DNA from: Rhynchopus sp. YZ270_cl-10
Lineage: Eukaryota; Euglenozoa; Diplonemea; Diplonemida; Diplonemidae
Assembly (NCBI GenBank): GCA_964035575.1
Contig: OZ037917.1
Span: 372,001 to 436,000 of the forward strand
Direction: 5' to 3'
Length of the DNA stretch: 64,000 bases
In this document: positions 10,514 to 23,021 of the stretch, piece after piece
How the letters are laid out: every line of letters begins with the position of its first letter
How positions within the stretch are numbered: the stretch's first letter is position 1
Position numbers and translations under genes: made by a program
Notes under the pieces: model-generated
What the model was told of the DNA's origin: nothing
What the model saw: only the letters and a program-made list of their open reading frames with translations
Databases searched by the model: none

Positions 10514-11322
10514 TTTTTTTTTTTTTTGCCAGTCTAAGCTGGGTTAGTATACGAAGGAGAAATATACAGGGATGCGAGGGTATGCGCATTTTATTTTTTA
10601 AAATTTTTGTGATCATTGGTGCTCCTGACGACCCCCATTTTTGCGTACTTCTTGCGTACTTAGTGCATATTTGGTATTTTTTTTATTTCTGGGGCCAATC
10701 ACATGCTTTTTTTTTTCCATGATCATCCAGAATGACGCGTATGGGAGTGTTTACAAAACGCCATTGCCAGCTTCTTATTTGGTTTTTTTTTGTGGTAACG
10801 AAAACGGTTATGAATAGAACCGTAATCTTTTTAAAAAATAAGCTGGTATGAATACGATGAATATCAGAGGCAAATAATTCATCAGAAAAAGAAAAAAATG
10901 AAAAAAGAAAGTAAAAGGAGAACTTATAAATTGGACGATGGGGAAGATTGGGAAAGGGGGAGGGCTTTTTTTGGACATGAATACGTCCCAGTGTTGCTGT
11001 TTGCTTTGTATGAATACCAGAGAGAAACAAAAGAAAAAGAGAGAAAAAAAGAAAACACAACATTTCGGGAAACTCTCAGCACATTTCTTAAAAAAGGCTT
11101 TTTTATCCCATGAGTGTTGTTGTCTTGAAATGTTTCTTCCACATTTTTTTATCCAAAATCGCAAAAGCAATATAAAATCAATTCAATAATTTTTTGGGGG
11201 GAAGTAAGGGTGGGACAAACCTTGCGGTCAGTCTGCACAGCCATAATAAAAAGAGGGGATTTAAGTAACTTGAAGGTTGTAAACGTTCTGCATCAAAACA
11301 AAAAAAAAAGCAAAAAAAAAAA

Positions 11323-11361
11323 GTTTATAAGATGAACCTAAGCTCACATACTTAGTCACCT
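11323..11361 (+). repeat. stem-loop family B
   Basis: GTTTATAAGATGAACCTAAG, short loop, CTTAGTCACCT. An A-tract precedes it. The stem pairs CTAAG with CTTAG and AG.TGA with TCA.CT. Confidence 0.75.
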
Positions 11362-12016
11362 TTAAGAAAAGCGGGAAAACACATAAACATCACACGTAAA
11401 AGAAAAATAACGCGAGGGGGGTTTTTGTCAAAAAAGGGGGGAACGACAAAAAAAAACAAACAAACCACAATAACAAACTCGACCTGCATCCAGGCTCGTT
11501 TTTTTTTCGGTTTCATATGATACTGTCGTAGTCTCAAATGATATCGAAAAATTGTCGAAAACCAAAAAAAAAAAAACAGGTGTGTGTGTGTCAGAGGAGT
11601 TGGTGCACCCTCACGGGATAGTGGGCACCATCCTTCTTCCACAACAAAAAATTTTAAAAAAAGAAAAATTAAAGGATGAAGGCGCTTCTCATGCACACAC
11701 ATCATTTTCAGACAAAAAATAAGACGGTATAAGAGAGAAAGAAAACATTTCAAATGACTGATTTTTTTTTGCCACCATTTTTGGTGAATAAAAAGAAAAA
11801 ACACACCGTGTGTAGGAGGGGTTATGTGTGTAGTATAGACTAAAAGGGGGGTTAAAAAAGAGCAAAAATTAAGTCGTATAATTTCAAGAAAACAAAAAAA
11901 AAAATGCAGACCGGTCAAGAGAATCGTTTGTAAAGATGCATGAGCCTCACGGGTATACATCTTTTGAAATGAAGAGAAAAAAAGAGAGAGAGAAAAAGCG
12001 TTTAAAACCCAATGTT

Positions 12017-12058
12017 GTTTCATATACTAACTATTCTACTGAATAGAAGGTATACTAG
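12017..12058 (+). repeat. stem-loop family E
   Basis: CATATAC, TAA, CTATTC, TACT, GAATAG, AAG, GTATAC: two perfect stems separated by a symmetric 3/3 internal loop. The second (GGGTGCA) hairpin seen in other copies is absent. Confidence 0.75.
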
Positions 12059-12450
12059 AACGAAGTTGAGTTTAAAACCCAATAGGGGGGCCTCGAAATA
12101 TACGTTGAAAGATAATTGCTTTCCTCTTGAGGAACCAAAAATCTAACTTTGTAAAAAAAAAAATATATATACGTGTCTGTAACCCCAAAGGATGTTCTGT
12201 GTTGTACAAAAAAAAAAAAAAAATACACACAATACATCACAACGGGAAGAAGAGAGAGAAAAAGTACAGAAGAAAGAGAAATTACCCTTTCAAAGAGGGG
12301 AAAGGGAGTGCAGTTCCTAGCTTTTTAAAATTTTTGCGCCATATTTGTTTTTTTTTTTTTAGGCAGCAAGATTTTTATAAAAAAATAGCTGGAGAATTGG
12401 TGAGCCACACACATTATACGTGGAGAGGGGAGGAAATTTTGAAAATGAAC

Positions 12451-12510
12451 AGTTGATGCTCACCTCCGGCTGACCCAACTGTACCCTGCCAGTCATCCGG
12501 ATGAAAGCGC
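12451..12510 (+). repeat. stem-loop family D
   Basis: CTCCGGCTGACCCA, then TGCCAGTCATCCGGATGAAA; contains the self-complementary CATCCGGATG. Followed 14 nt later by a family B copy. Confidence 0.65.
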
Positions 12511-12523
12511 AAAAGAAAAAAAA

Positions 12524-12562
12524 ATTATAAGATGAACCTAAGCCTCTCATGCTCAGTCACCT
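12524..12562 (+). repeat. stem-loop family B
   Basis: ATTATAAGATGAACCTAAGC, loop CTCTCAT, GCTCAGTCACCT. One change (TTAG to TCAG) weakens the stem. Followed by an A-tract. Confidence 0.7.
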
Positions 12563-13372
12563 AAAAAAAAAAAAAACACAAAAGGCTGGGAGGATGGGGG
12601 AAATATGAATGAACAGCACTCCTCGACCAGGAACACAGTGACATTCAATGAAAAAGGAAAAAAGAAGATAACAGGTACGTATTACAAAAAAAAAAGGGGG
12701 AGGGGAGAGAAAAAAAAAGTGGGGGCAAAACGGCATCCCTGTCCTTGCAAGGGAAGAGAACAGCAACGCAAGGAGGTGAAAGAATGCCTGGTCTTGCCCA
12801 CAGAGCAGGGGTTAAAAAAAAAGAAAAGAGAAATTTGTTGAAATACTGAAATCTAAGCCCTCTACTACTGCTTAAAATCATCATTTTTTCTAAACAAAAA
12901 AATTTCTTAAAAAAATGAGAGGGCATCAAAAAATAAACAAAAAAACGAGCAAAAAGAAAATAAAAAAATGTTTGCAGCAAAAAGAAGGAGATGATGAAAA
13001 GACTGGAGTTTTCAGTTGACTCCCCCCTTTTTGCCTCTCCCGGGGTTTTTTTGTCACTTCAAAAAAGCTTAAAAATACATTTGTATTTTCCTTCTTTCTT
13101 GCAGTTTGCGTCCCCTCGGGTGTGGTATTCTTGTGTGTTCGAAGAAGGGAGAAAAGGTGTGTAAAAAACCTCAACCCTTCACTATATCTCCTTGCTGCGG
13201 TTCCCTTTGTGCATTTTCTTTTCTGGGAAGAACTTCGAGGAAAAAAAAAAAGCAAGAAAAAGACGAGTTCATCCCCATTTTTTTTTTTTTTTTGAAAAAA
13301 AAATGCTGAAGTAGTGATGCCTGTGTTGCCCACATCATGCAATTTCCACGACACACAACATTTTTTTTTTTT

Positions 13373-13424
13373 GATAAATTGGATTAGTTGTACTTGCCTC
13401 GGTTGTGTTGCCACAGTTGTGCAA
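13373..13424 (+). repeat. stem-loop family A, 3'-truncated
   Basis: GATAAATT GGATTAG lead and the inner TGTGTTGCCACAGTTGTGCAA, then a T-tract where CTCCACT would be. TAGTGTAG is altered to TAGTTGTA. Confidence 0.65.
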
Positions 13425-14922
13425 TTTTTTTTTTTTCCCGTACTTTTTTTAAGTTTCGTGTCGCAGGCTTGAAGAGACTAGCCAGCTTTGATTTTTTTTT
13501 GGGTAGATGGGAGGATTTTCTTGTATTTCTCTTTGTGTAGGTCATTTTCCAGTACGATTCGTCTGCGTTACACAAAAGAAAAAAAGAAGAAAATACTCCA
13601 GGGGTTTCACTTAGAATCCTCCCGTTTTTTTAAAGTTGAAGTTCGCAAAGCAACAACAACAACGAAAAAGGGAGGAAAACGTTATCAAGAAAAAGAAAAA
13701 AGACAAAGAAGAAAAAAAAACTAAGGTCGACGAGGAATGTCTAAGCCATTCCGTATTTGAGTAGCCGCCTCTTAAAAGGAAAAAGAACAGAAAACAAAAA
13801 ATAAAAAATGTTGAAATTGATGAAAAAGAAAATACACCTGCATGTACAGACGGAACAGGTTAACATAAAATGAAAAAGTAAACAGACATGCAAAAAAATG
13901 AGGTTTCATTTTTTGTTTTCGTTTTTTTGCAGAAATTCCACTATTTCGAGCGGGCTTGACAATATTTTTTTTGCAAAAAAAAAAAATAACAATTCATAAA
14001 AAGAAGACAGGGTAAAAAAATGAATGAAAATGTCTCAGAAAACAACCGTTTTTGAAATGGTGATAATTATCCAGACTTTCTTTTCGGACAAAAAAATTTT
14101 TTTGTTGAAGTATGGGCAGAAAAGTATTTAAAAAAAAGGACAGTGGGTAGGAAGTGTACCACTTTGTTTTTTTCTTTTTTTCTTTTTCTCTTTTTTTTTT
14201 TTCGCTAAAAAAATGCGAAGACCAATTTCATGAAACCTGATTGGCACAAGCCCGTGAAACATAGAAGGCGGGGAACATGATAAGGGAGAATGACAACTTT
14301 GGTAGATTGCTGATTCGTTTTGTTGGGGTGCATGAAAAACTGCTGCCGTGTTTTTTTGGTAAGAGTAATGGTATGAAAAAGCACCCAGAAATTTGCAGTG
14401 TTATCTGCAATTTTCCCAAAAGCGTTATCTTTCAAATAGCTCAAAACAACAACAACAAAATCATTGAGATGAATTGTTGAAAATAAGTTTCTTTTTTTTT
14501 TTTGTTCTGTTCCTGTGTTGTGCTCTTTTGTGTGTTTAGAAAATGTGGAAGGGGGAATGATTAAGTTTTTTTTGCAAATAAGATTGACCGCTAAGCCTCC
14601 GCTTTGGGCCAACCCTTTTTGAAGAGAAAAAAGAAAAAAGAAAAAAGGAGAAAAGCTTTCAATGCTATTTCTCATTTCACGAACAACAAAAAAAATCTAA
14701 AAAAAAGTTACAGAGAAAATAAATTCGTCATTGGGATTTAAGAAAAAAAAAAAAAAAAAAAAACAATTTCTCAAATCAATAAAAAAGGTGTGTTAGATAA
14801 ACACCACGACTCTCATGATTATACATCTTGTAAATAGAGAAAAAAAAGAGACAAAAACTAGACCGGAGCAACCAGGACGCTTAAATGGAGATATCGTTAA
14901 AAAAACAGAGAGAGAAACGTTG

Positions 14923-14966
14923 GTTAAGATGAGACTAAGTCCTAGCACCACTCTGCTCAGTCACCT
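14923..14966 (+). repeat. stem-loop family B, divergent
   Basis: GTTAAGATGAGACTAAG then CTCAGTCACCT, with a longer loop. Confidence 0.55.
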
Positions 14967-15265
14967 CTTAAAAAGCTAACTTACCCCGAAAGGTCTTAGC
15001 CCTAAATTGGATATCTAAATCCGATTTTTTTTAAAAGAATGGAATACCTCAGATTTCACGCCCTGCTGTGTGTACAATCCTTGTGTTAGATACGAGGATT
15101 TTCCTCTCCTTTGGGGGGAGAGATTGTTTTTTTTTTCTGGTCTGAATGTAATTGGAGCTGTCCATCATCTCCTTCCTTTTGTAGGAAAGGGGAGTACAGA
15201 CAAAAAAAAGAACGGTTGGAAGATGCATACATGCACATCTAAAAAAAAAAAATAACAAAAAATAT

Positions 15266-15307
15266 CTCGTGAGGTGAACCTAAGTCTCTCTCATCACTTA
15301 GCCACCT
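15266..15307 (+). repeat. stem-loop family B
   Basis: CTCGTGAGGTGAACCTAAGT, loop, ACTTAGCCACCT. Here AGGTGAAC faces AGCCACCT, with changes on both sides of the stem. Confidence 0.6.
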
Positions 15308-15710
15308 ATAACAAACAAAGTATACGTATGCACACGATACCTACCTACCAAAGGTAGCATAAATATGGGTTGTTTTAAAAAAAAAAAGAGGGGGACAAAC
15401 GCTAGCTGCTCGCTGCTGATAAAAATGATAATGTCGTACAAAAGGGAATGTGCACATTTCTTTATGCACAAACCCTTTATAAAATGAGGGGAAAGATCAA
15501 AGCCTCAAATGCTTGGTGGTGCTAAAAATAATCAAAAAGGGTGAGGTAGAGTAAAAAGGAAAGCATGAAGGATGTGAAGAGCGTCAAGGTGATTATAGGC
15601 AAGCACACATCTGTGTTGCAAACAAAAAACAAAGAGAAATGAGGGGGTTTGCATAAGATGACACTCAGCCGGTATTTTAAAGTCACCTTTTGATGACAAT
15701 TTACAAAGAA

Positions 15711-15775
15711 GTTGAAAAGTGCAAAAACGCCTCACCATTCATTGACCACGCCGATGAGTGGTGGGAGGGGGCACC
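15711..15775 (+). repeat. stem-loop family C, long-loop variant
   Basis: GTTGAAAAGTGCAAAAACGC at the start and GGGGGCACC at the end keep the AGTGC/GCAC closing stem. The interior is an unrelated hairpin (CCATTCAT ... ATGAGTGG). Confidence 0.55.
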
Positions 15776-15835
15776 GGGGAGAGAAAATAAATGTATTTCG
15801 TATTGTTCAGGGTTATTTTGGTTGTCTTAAAAATT

Positions 15836-15873
15836 ATTTCATATACTTTCTGTTTGAATCGAAGGTGTAATGA
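15836..15873 (+). repeat. stem-loop family E, degenerate
   Basis: ATTTCATATACTTTCTGTTT, GAATCGAAGGTGTAAT; the inner stem is largely lost. Confidence 0.4.
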
Positions 15874-16127
15874 AGAAAAAAAAAAAATGATAGCGACATT
15901 CGCTCCAGCACTAGGACAAATCCCTCACGCAGGTACGTTTGCATACCCCTGCACCAGGCAGGTTGCAGTAGAACGAAAAGTCTTCGTAACGTGTGCATTG
16001 AGGGGTCGGGGTCTCTCTGACGCTGGGAATGGTGAAGTCACCTACTTTAGAAACATTAAAAGGGAGTATGTACTCCCCTCCTGTCTGAATAAAAAGAAAA
16101 AAGAAAAGAACAACCGATTTTTTTTTT

Positions 16128-16189
16128 GAATTGTTTGGAGTAGTGTAGTTTGCTTCTGTTGTGTTGCCACAGTAGTGCAAATCTCCACT
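16128..16189 (+). repeat. stem-loop family A, long form
   Basis: GAATTGTTTGGAGTAGTGTAG, TTTGC, TGTGTTGCCACA, GTGCAAA, CTCCACT. A T-tract precedes it. Confidence 0.75.
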
Positions 16190-16447
16190 TTCCAAAAAGT
16201 TTTTTTTTTAAATATTCTGTTTAGTGTCGCTGCCTTTTCGGACAGTCTTCCATCATTTTTGTATTTCATTATTTCTATGGAGCATTATCCGCATCCATTT
16301 CTTTTTCAACGATGTTTTTTTTTCCTGACAACAATCGCGTTACAAAAACGTAAGGATCGCATTTTTTTAATATTCGAAGGGGATTAGATAAATATTCATG
16401 TCTTCAATTTGGATTTTTAGTACATGAAAAAAAAAAAAAAAAGGAAA

Positions 16448-16485
16448 GTTGATGAGGATTGTAAGCTTCGCTTACTTAGTCATCT
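16448..16485 (+). repeat. stem-loop family B, divergent
   Basis: GTTGATGAGGATTGTAAGC, loop TTC, GCTTACTTAGTCATCT. The stem GTAAGC/GCTTAC differs in sequence from the family but still pairs. Confidence 0.5.
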
Positions 16486-16714
16486 ATTTAGAAAAAAAAA
16501 GCTGTGTTTTCTTGTTGTTTCTTTTGTTTTTGATAATTTTTTTTTCATGATTTTTAGCTTTTCAGGTTGTCGGAAGCTTGTGTAGTTTATGGAACGAAGG
16601 GGCTGAGAGTCGGGATGTGTCGTTCTAGAACAGCATGTTATGTTCTACGAAATTTGAAGACAAATTTTTACGTACCTGAGTGTACTGTTACCATATAAAA
16701 AAAAAACACACACT

Positions 16715-16776
16715 GTAGTTGCTCAATGCGCCTCCGACTGACCCACGTACGATGCCAGCCATCCGGATGAAAGCAC
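16715..16776 (+). repeat. stem-loop family D
   Basis: CTCAATGCGCCTCCGACTGA, CCCACGTACGATGCC, AGCCATCCGGATGAAAGCAC. Nearly the same core as at 40167. Confidence 0.65.
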
Positions 16777-17500
16777 AAAAAACAGAGACCGTGCAGGAAC
16801 ACAGTTGGTGTTATCCCGAATAGGCCAAAAGTGTTTTTTTTTTTTTCCAGACATAAACCATTTGTGTTTCCAGGTGATCACAACGACTTACACCCCTCTG
16901 AGTGACCTAGGTGCACTTCGAGGAGTAAAGCGTTATATGACTACCAGTAAATAAAATAGCTTTTTTCTTTTTCTTTTTCAGGACGTCTCCCTGTTTGACT
17001 CATATGCACTCCCTCGTCACCTGCACTATACTAACTTCAAAATCTGAGAGCATAAAAACCACAATAAAGCAATCAAAAAGAAACAGGGCAACTTTGCACC
17101 TGTTAAGAGAGAAAGAAACGAGCATAAAATAAAAGCGAGCAAAAAAATAAAATTGATGAAGGGCTGGGTAAGGGGGTTTGGGTGGAATGAACCGTTGCTT
17201 GCGTATACTATAAAAAAAAAAAAACAACAACAGCAACATGGCATTAACAGAAGAAAAACATTAACCTCATGGTCTTAGTATTTGTCATTTTTGGTGTATC
17301 GACAATCACTTCGCTCCAAAAACGAAACAAAGTTCTTTACTTTTTTTTTCCCCACGTTCGTTTTCTCTTTTAGATCCTGTAATATAAATTCTAAAATGTT
17401 AGGGCTGTATAATCATCACAGCAAAAAAAAAAACAAAATAAATGATTAGGTTAAAACCTGTCTTCAAAGAAAGATGGAAGATAAAAAAACAGAAATAAAA

Positions 17501-17535
17501 GTTTATGAGATGAACCTAAGCTCGCGCTTAGTCAA
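17501..17535 (+). repeat. stem-loop family B
   Basis: GTTTATGAGATGAACCTAAG with loop CTCGCG and CTTAGTCA. First of three B copies within 150 bp. Confidence 0.7.
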
Positions 17536-17549
17536 CAATCGAAAGAAAA

Positions 17550-17577
17550 GTTAGTAAGATGCCTCAAGCTGAGTCAT
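17550..17577 (+). repeat. stem-loop family B, minimal
   Basis: TAAGATGCCTCAAGCTGAGT + CAT. The stem is re-formed from different bases (CTCA/TGAG and ATG/CAT), a compensatory change. Confidence 0.5.
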
Positions 17578-17607
17578 ACGTCAAAGCGTTAAAATAGAAG
17601 AAGAAAA

Positions 17608-17647
17608 GTTTATAAGATGACCCTAAGCCTCTCTCGCGCTTAGTGTG
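17608..17647 (+). repeat. stem-loop family B
   Basis: GTTTATAAGATGACCCTAAG, loop, GCGCTTAGTGTGA. The last part departs from GTCACCT. Confidence 0.65.
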
Positions 17648-18278
17648 ATTAGATTATTCTTTGGTTTATTCATCAGTCGTTTGTTTTTTTGTGTGTGTTA
17701 TTGCTACTCGTGGGTGGCAATTATTCATCAGTGCTGAGTCACCTTGATCACAAAATAATATGGTTACGTCAGTACAAATCGTGTGGAAGCATGTATATTA
17801 GCAGCCACCGTATTAATTATAGTACTGAATTTAATAAGAAAAAACGTTAAAAAAGAAACAAAATAAACAAAACAAAACAAAACAGATAAAGACGTAGGCT
17901 GCATTGTTCGGAGCAATGCAACCAGGACGTAGCAACTTAACTAACGAACCAAAACGAATACAGGCGAGCAAATATTTAAAAAAGAAAAAGAAAAAAATAA
18001 CGAGAAATGTTGGCACAATTGAACCCCCACTCCTCTCGTTCTTAGCTACCAACAAAACCTAATATGATAACGACGTGTGTTCGTACCATGGGTTCTTTTT
18101 TCCTTTTGTTTACTTCGTACATTTTCTTCCCAGAAGGGAACTAGAGGGGGAGCAGAGGCGAGCAGTAAAATGATAAAAAATTAGCGTTTGTTTGTATGTA
18201 TTTTTTTTTGATTTTGATGATAACAAGAGGGAAAGAAGGGGGGTTGAGGTATTTTTCTTTGGCTATATTTCCTTTTTT

Positions 18279-18332
18279 GATAATATTGTTGGATTAGTGT
18301 AGCTGCCATCTAGACAGATAGACATCTTCACT
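18279..18332 (+). repeat. stem-loop family A, CTTCACT subtype
   Basis: GATAATATTGTTGGATTAGT GTAGCTGCCATC, then CATCTTCACT. The 3' arm is CTTCACT instead of CTCCACT. Confidence 0.6.
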
Positions 18333-18363
18333 GTAGTTGTATTTACTTATTTATTTTATTTTT

Positions 18364-18409
18364 GAAAAATTGTTGGAATAGTGTAGTTGCCACCTGTGCA
18401 AGCTCCACT
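18364..18409 (+). repeat. stem-loop family A, short form
   Basis: GAAAAATTGTTGGAATAGTG TAGTTGCCACCTGTGCAAG CTCCACT: GTGTAG/CTCCAC plus TTGC/GCAA. A clean example of the short consensus. Confidence 0.75.
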
Positions 18410-19277
18410 GTTTTTTTTGTTACTTGCCATTTTTCACATTTTTTCTTTGGGTGATAAATAAACCTGCGCTGGACACAAAAAAAAAAAATGCCTCGTTTTT
18501 TTTAGCAGATTTAAGAAATAGCTGAAATTTTAACGATGTTTGATCATATATTTTTTTTTCGCAAAACCCAACAAAAAAATTGAAAGGACAAGCGCCTCTA
18601 CAGACACGGATACCGGTTCCATGGCCCTGGTCTTGTACAGTTTTTTTTTTTTTTTTTTTTTTTTCCCTCTTCTTTTTTGGATATTTGTACTTACGATATT
18701 TGAATTATTGGGTGCAGGGCGCGGTTTCTGTGCTCTTGCAAAATACGTTTTGTTGGATCGACAATCACTTCTTTTCTACTTCCATTTGTCGATTTGTTGT
18801 TTGAACAAATTAACATTTTCCCAAACGCTATTTGAAATAAAGACAAAGAACAAGATACCTTAAAGCAGAATCATGTAGGGGGATGAAAAAAAAAAAAATG
18901 CAAAAACGCCGCAGTGGACGTGGTCAAACAAAACACAAAATATTTTTTGAGGATTTTGTATTTCAAAAAAAAACCCCATGGTGTGGACCAACGGAAAAAA
19001 AAACGTCACAAAAAATGCACTTCCCACCTTGGGTGACTCTGCAACACAAAAAAAATGGACCACAAAGAGAGAGAAAAAAAAGGTGGCAAAGTGAGCCGCA
19101 CAACCACTAGCTACATTGATGTGAATGAGTGTAACTAAAGAGGGCAGCATGCCATCAGCTGTGGAACCAGCACACTTGGGAGTCTGAACCAACCCAAAAT
19201 GCACCACGTTCGCTCCGTTTCCTGTACCAGAGGTCAATTAAAAATACGACTTTTGTACAGATCTCAAAGCAAATAAA

Positions 19278-19321
19278 GTGAAGTTGATAGTGCAAAACGC
19301 CTCTGGGACGCAGGCACTGAC
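19278..19321 (+). repeat. stem-loop family C
   Basis: GTGAAGTTGATAGTGC, AAAACGCCTCTGGGACGCAG, GCACTGAC. Reference copy: AGTGC/GCACT closing stem, alternative GCCT/AGGC. Confidence 0.75.
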
Positions 19322-20856
19322 AATAAAAGAAGTTGGTATGACCGAAGCCTTGTTTGCTTGGTCACAAAAAAAAAAGGGGGGGGGGGGAAATGTGAATGGG
19401 CCTCTCGGCGTGAATAGGGAGTAAGTTGCGTTAGCAGGGGGAGGAGGGTTTTTGGTTGCAAGACCGGGAGAAAAAGAAAGAAAAACAAAAAGAAAATGTG
19501 AATGACGAATGTGCCTCTGATAGCGCACATACATCTTAGAAAAGAGATTTACGTTGTGCGTTTAAAAAAAAAATAATGACAAAAACGTTAAAAACGTCAA
19601 AAACGTTAAAAAGTCGACAGCGCAGGCTGGCAACTACAGACGCAGACGCCACTGAAAAGAAGAAAAAAAAGAAAATGAAAAATGCTTGCCTACCACACAT
19701 CAGGCTTTTGCGCTACCCAACTTAGGCTGACTGTAGCAAAAATAATAAAATGGGCGGAAAACAAAAAAAAAAAGAAACACTAAAAACGGGGCAAAAAAAA
19801 CCCCCCATCACAGAACAGTCTCCACTGTTTTTTTTATTTTATTTTGGAAAAAAAAAACGTTAAAAAAGAAAAGCGAGCTGCATTTGAACCATCCCACATA
19901 TAGCTCATTCAATTGGTGGCGCTTCCCAAAAACCCCCCCCATAAAGCAGATGTAAACACGCCTTAAGTGCGTTGAATACGTGAAGGGGTAAAAGAGTGAA
20001 GGAGGGTTTGAACGGGAGTTGCCACCCACGGCTATGCATGAGCAAGAAAGCCAGCCAAATAAAAAAGGCTCGCCAAAGTATTCAAGGTCCGAGGTCGAAA
20101 AGAAAAATTGACCCCCAAACAACAGTGGAAAAAAAAAATAGATTGGTTTTGAAAACAACAACTAAAATAAAAAAAACGCTTTTTATGGGAATGTGGTGAA
20201 ATTGGCGGGAGAAAAAAAATTTAGAGGAAGGCGGCGAGTTTTCGGGGTTTTTTCTTCTTTGCTCTTCTTCTTCGTTTCGTAGGCCAAATGGACCCTGATA
20301 GGACCAAAATTGACCACACCATTTCTTTGGCTAAGAAATGGTTAAGATAATATTTTCAATCGAAAAGATGGAGTTTTTTTTTGTCCATCAGCGTTTTTTT
20401 TGAAAAATCTTTTGCTTTTTTTTTGCACATAAAAAGTAGGGTACGAGAAAGAAGAAGGGAAAAAAAAGGTAGTTTATATTATGTAGGCCGGTACGCTCTG
20501 CAATCACTCTTTAATGGTTCTGGGGGGATGTATTTCCCCCCCTCATCCTTGATAACTGTGCAGACCAAAAGAAGGGGGGGGAAACATCAATAAAACTAGG
20601 CAAGTGAAAAATAAATTCCGTAGACTTTCCATTCAGAAAAGAAGAGAAAATCACACACTGAAAAGAAATACTGAAAAGATTAATGTGCCCCATCCCATCC
20701 GCGAACACATACACATCTTTTTACCACTATCCGTTATGTTGTGCTGTAACACGTTCGAACGCTGGGTTTTGGAGTTAGACGGCCTCTTCTAAGAAAGGGA
20801 AGGACATGAACTTTTTTTTATAAAAAAATGAACTTTTCAAAACAAAAGTTTTTTTT

Positions 20857-20892
20857 TAGATAAACCTAAGCCTCTCATTGCTTAGGTCACCT
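20857..20892 (+). repeat. stem-loop family B
   Basis: TTAGATAAACCTAAGC, loop CTCTCATT, GCTTAGGTCACCT. One extra G before TCACCT. Confidence 0.65.
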
Positions 20893-21357
20893 TAAAACAA
20901 ACAAAAATGAAGGCTTCAAAAGATGGATGGGTCGCTATGGACAAAATAACAAACATCTTTTTAACAATAAAGCTCGCAGGACTAAGGCTTTTTTTTGAAT
21001 AGCCGTGTGTAACGAAAGTACTAAACCTGGTTTTTTTTCAATTTTAGCAAGATCAGAAATAGATCGAGGAAGAAAAAAAAGTACAAAAAAAAACATAAAA
21101 TACTTAGGGACGTTTCCCGAATGTGTCAGAAAAAATAAAAACAAAGAAAGACTGCTCGAAAGATAGTTGCGCCCGCCAGGGAACAATCTAGCCTTTCTGC
21201 AATCGGTGTCACGTGCAGACGTTAATTTCAGCGGGGAAAAAAAATGATTCGGGTTTCTGTGCTATAAAAAAAATGTGTGTCTCTCGATGCTCACACACAC
21301 ACCACAGAACGCCCCGTATCAGCCACTGATAAATGTTTTTTTTTCTCTTACAAAAAT

Positions 21358-21401
21358 GTGAAGTTGATAGTGCAAAACGCCTCTGGGACGCAAGCACTGA
21401 C
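21358..21401 (+). repeat. stem-loop family C
   Basis: Like the 19278 copy except GCAAGCACTGA, where G to A breaks the alternative GCCT/AGGC pairing but keeps AGTGC/GCACT. Confidence 0.75.
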
Positions 21402-22215
21402 ACTCCGCAGGGAACAAAAAAAAATAATCCTTTAATTTGAGCGACATTATGTTTCACAGCAAAAGGGGTTGGCTAACTAAGCCACCCCCCCCCGATTAAA
21501 AGAAAATAAAACCAGAAATTGATAAACTGGGTTGGACTGCCAAGGAACGTTTGTGAAAATCACTTTTCCCAGTACAGAACATTGCACACAGCTTCTTCAA
21601 AAGAGAGGGAAGGGAAAAGCTAGTTTCTAGCTTATTGGCCAGGGCTTTTTTTTTTGTCTGTTTCCAGAGCTCTCTCATTTCATGAAGAAAAAAAAAACTA
21701 TTTTAAGAATGTACCTTGCGTGCACAGCTACATCTAAGAGAGAACAAAAAAAACGTTGCTATTTGTGTAACTGAAACAAAGGAAGCAGGAGCTAAGAAGG
21801 GAGCAATACTTCAAGCCGTCTGTACTTGTTGTATATAGAGACAATTACCCAAGCATCCTACGGGAGGCAGGAAAAAACCCCTGGGTTATGACATAGCTTT
21901 TCTCAACATTGTGATGTCTTTTTTTTTTTACAAAAAGCCTTTTTTGCATCATTTTCCATTTCGATTTTTGCGCGTTCTTCAAAAAAAAAAAAAAAATCGC
22001 TCACCCTGTTCCGTTTTGTTCCGAGGGGAGTTTGAAAATGTTTTTTTTTTTGTATATTTTGAAAGTGCTTTGTCCTCTATTTACTTTTGTTTGATAGTTT
22101 TGTAGACGTGGGGTTGGAGAGGAAGGGCGCGTTACTTCTTCCGAGGGGGTCAGACCGAGAGTTTTTTCAGCTGAGTTTTGAATATATATTTTTTTAGCGG
22201 ATTAAAAAAAAAAAA

Positions 22216-22253
22216 TGAAGTTGGTGCAAAACGCCTCTGGGACGCAGGCACTT
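22216..22253 (+). repeat. stem-loop family C
   Basis: TGAAGTTGGTGCAAAACGCC then GACGCAGGCACTTA. Four bases (ATAG) are missing from the lead. Confidence 0.65.
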
Positions 22254-22854
22254 ACTCCAAGGAAATGAAGTCAGTATTTTTTGGGAGGAAAAGATGGGAA
22301 AAAAATATCCCAAAAAAAGGGGTGCTAAATATTGGCGGGAGGGTGCAGGTATAGGGCATTTAACAGAAAACAGAGCAAACCGAAACATGCTGAAAAAGGT
22401 TTTGCTAAGTTTTTTTCGAACCACACTTTTTATTCACAAAGGTATTGACGAAGCGGTGGGAAATGAAAAAAAAGGGTAAGCGTGGTCTCACATCTTCTGG
22501 TACACTGATATAAATATACAAAAAAAAAAAAACGACAATAAAATAAAACGGGATTGCTCGCGCTAGCTGCAGATCCGTTTTGTGGGGGAAAAGAAAACAA
22601 AAAGAAAAACACAGAACAAAACAAACCAGAGATGCTTTTGCAGGCTGCCAGGATGATTACCCAACTACCCTTACCCCTGCATTAAAAATGAAAAAAAAAG
22701 GGTACAGATTTGGGAGAAAACTGTGTTTAATCTAATATCGTGTGTAACGAAGAACGTTGCCGGCCATCACACTGTTAGAACGTGTATTTTGTGTGTGACA
22801 AAAAAAAATGCTGATAGGGGGATATATTATAGAACTTTGTTAGAACGTTGCCTA

Positions 22855-23021
22855 CACGACGTTGAAGTAAATGACTTTACTTGTGGTTTTACATGTAATT
22901 TTACTTGTGAAAATAGTTTACTTGTGGCACACTAATAAAAACGTAAGCGTACAGCTTAAACACAAGTAAAAAAAAAATGACATGTAAAACCACAAGTAAA
23001 GTCATTTACTTCAACGTCGTG
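22855..23021. mobile_element. TA-flanked inverted-repeat MITE
   Basis: Ends CACGACGTTGAAGTAAATGA and its inverse, extending to about 40-bp near-perfect arms (22855-22896 / 22980-23021), flanked by TA on both sides. No open frame. The TA target suggests Tc1/mariner-type mobilisation (inference). The 49001-49115 element has related ends. Confidence 0.65.

Noticed and set aside
10156-10616. Open frames with VEICTNCGNT / ATQTEANYTTPN-type peptides, recurring at 16.1, 30.6, 41.4 and 48.4 kb
   Set aside because: These peptides are translations of family A stem-loops in different places, not a protein family.
11352-12023. 223-codon minus-strand open frame
   Set aside because: Phe/Leu/Lys-rich translation of A/T homopolymers; no domain, and it spans a family E boundary.
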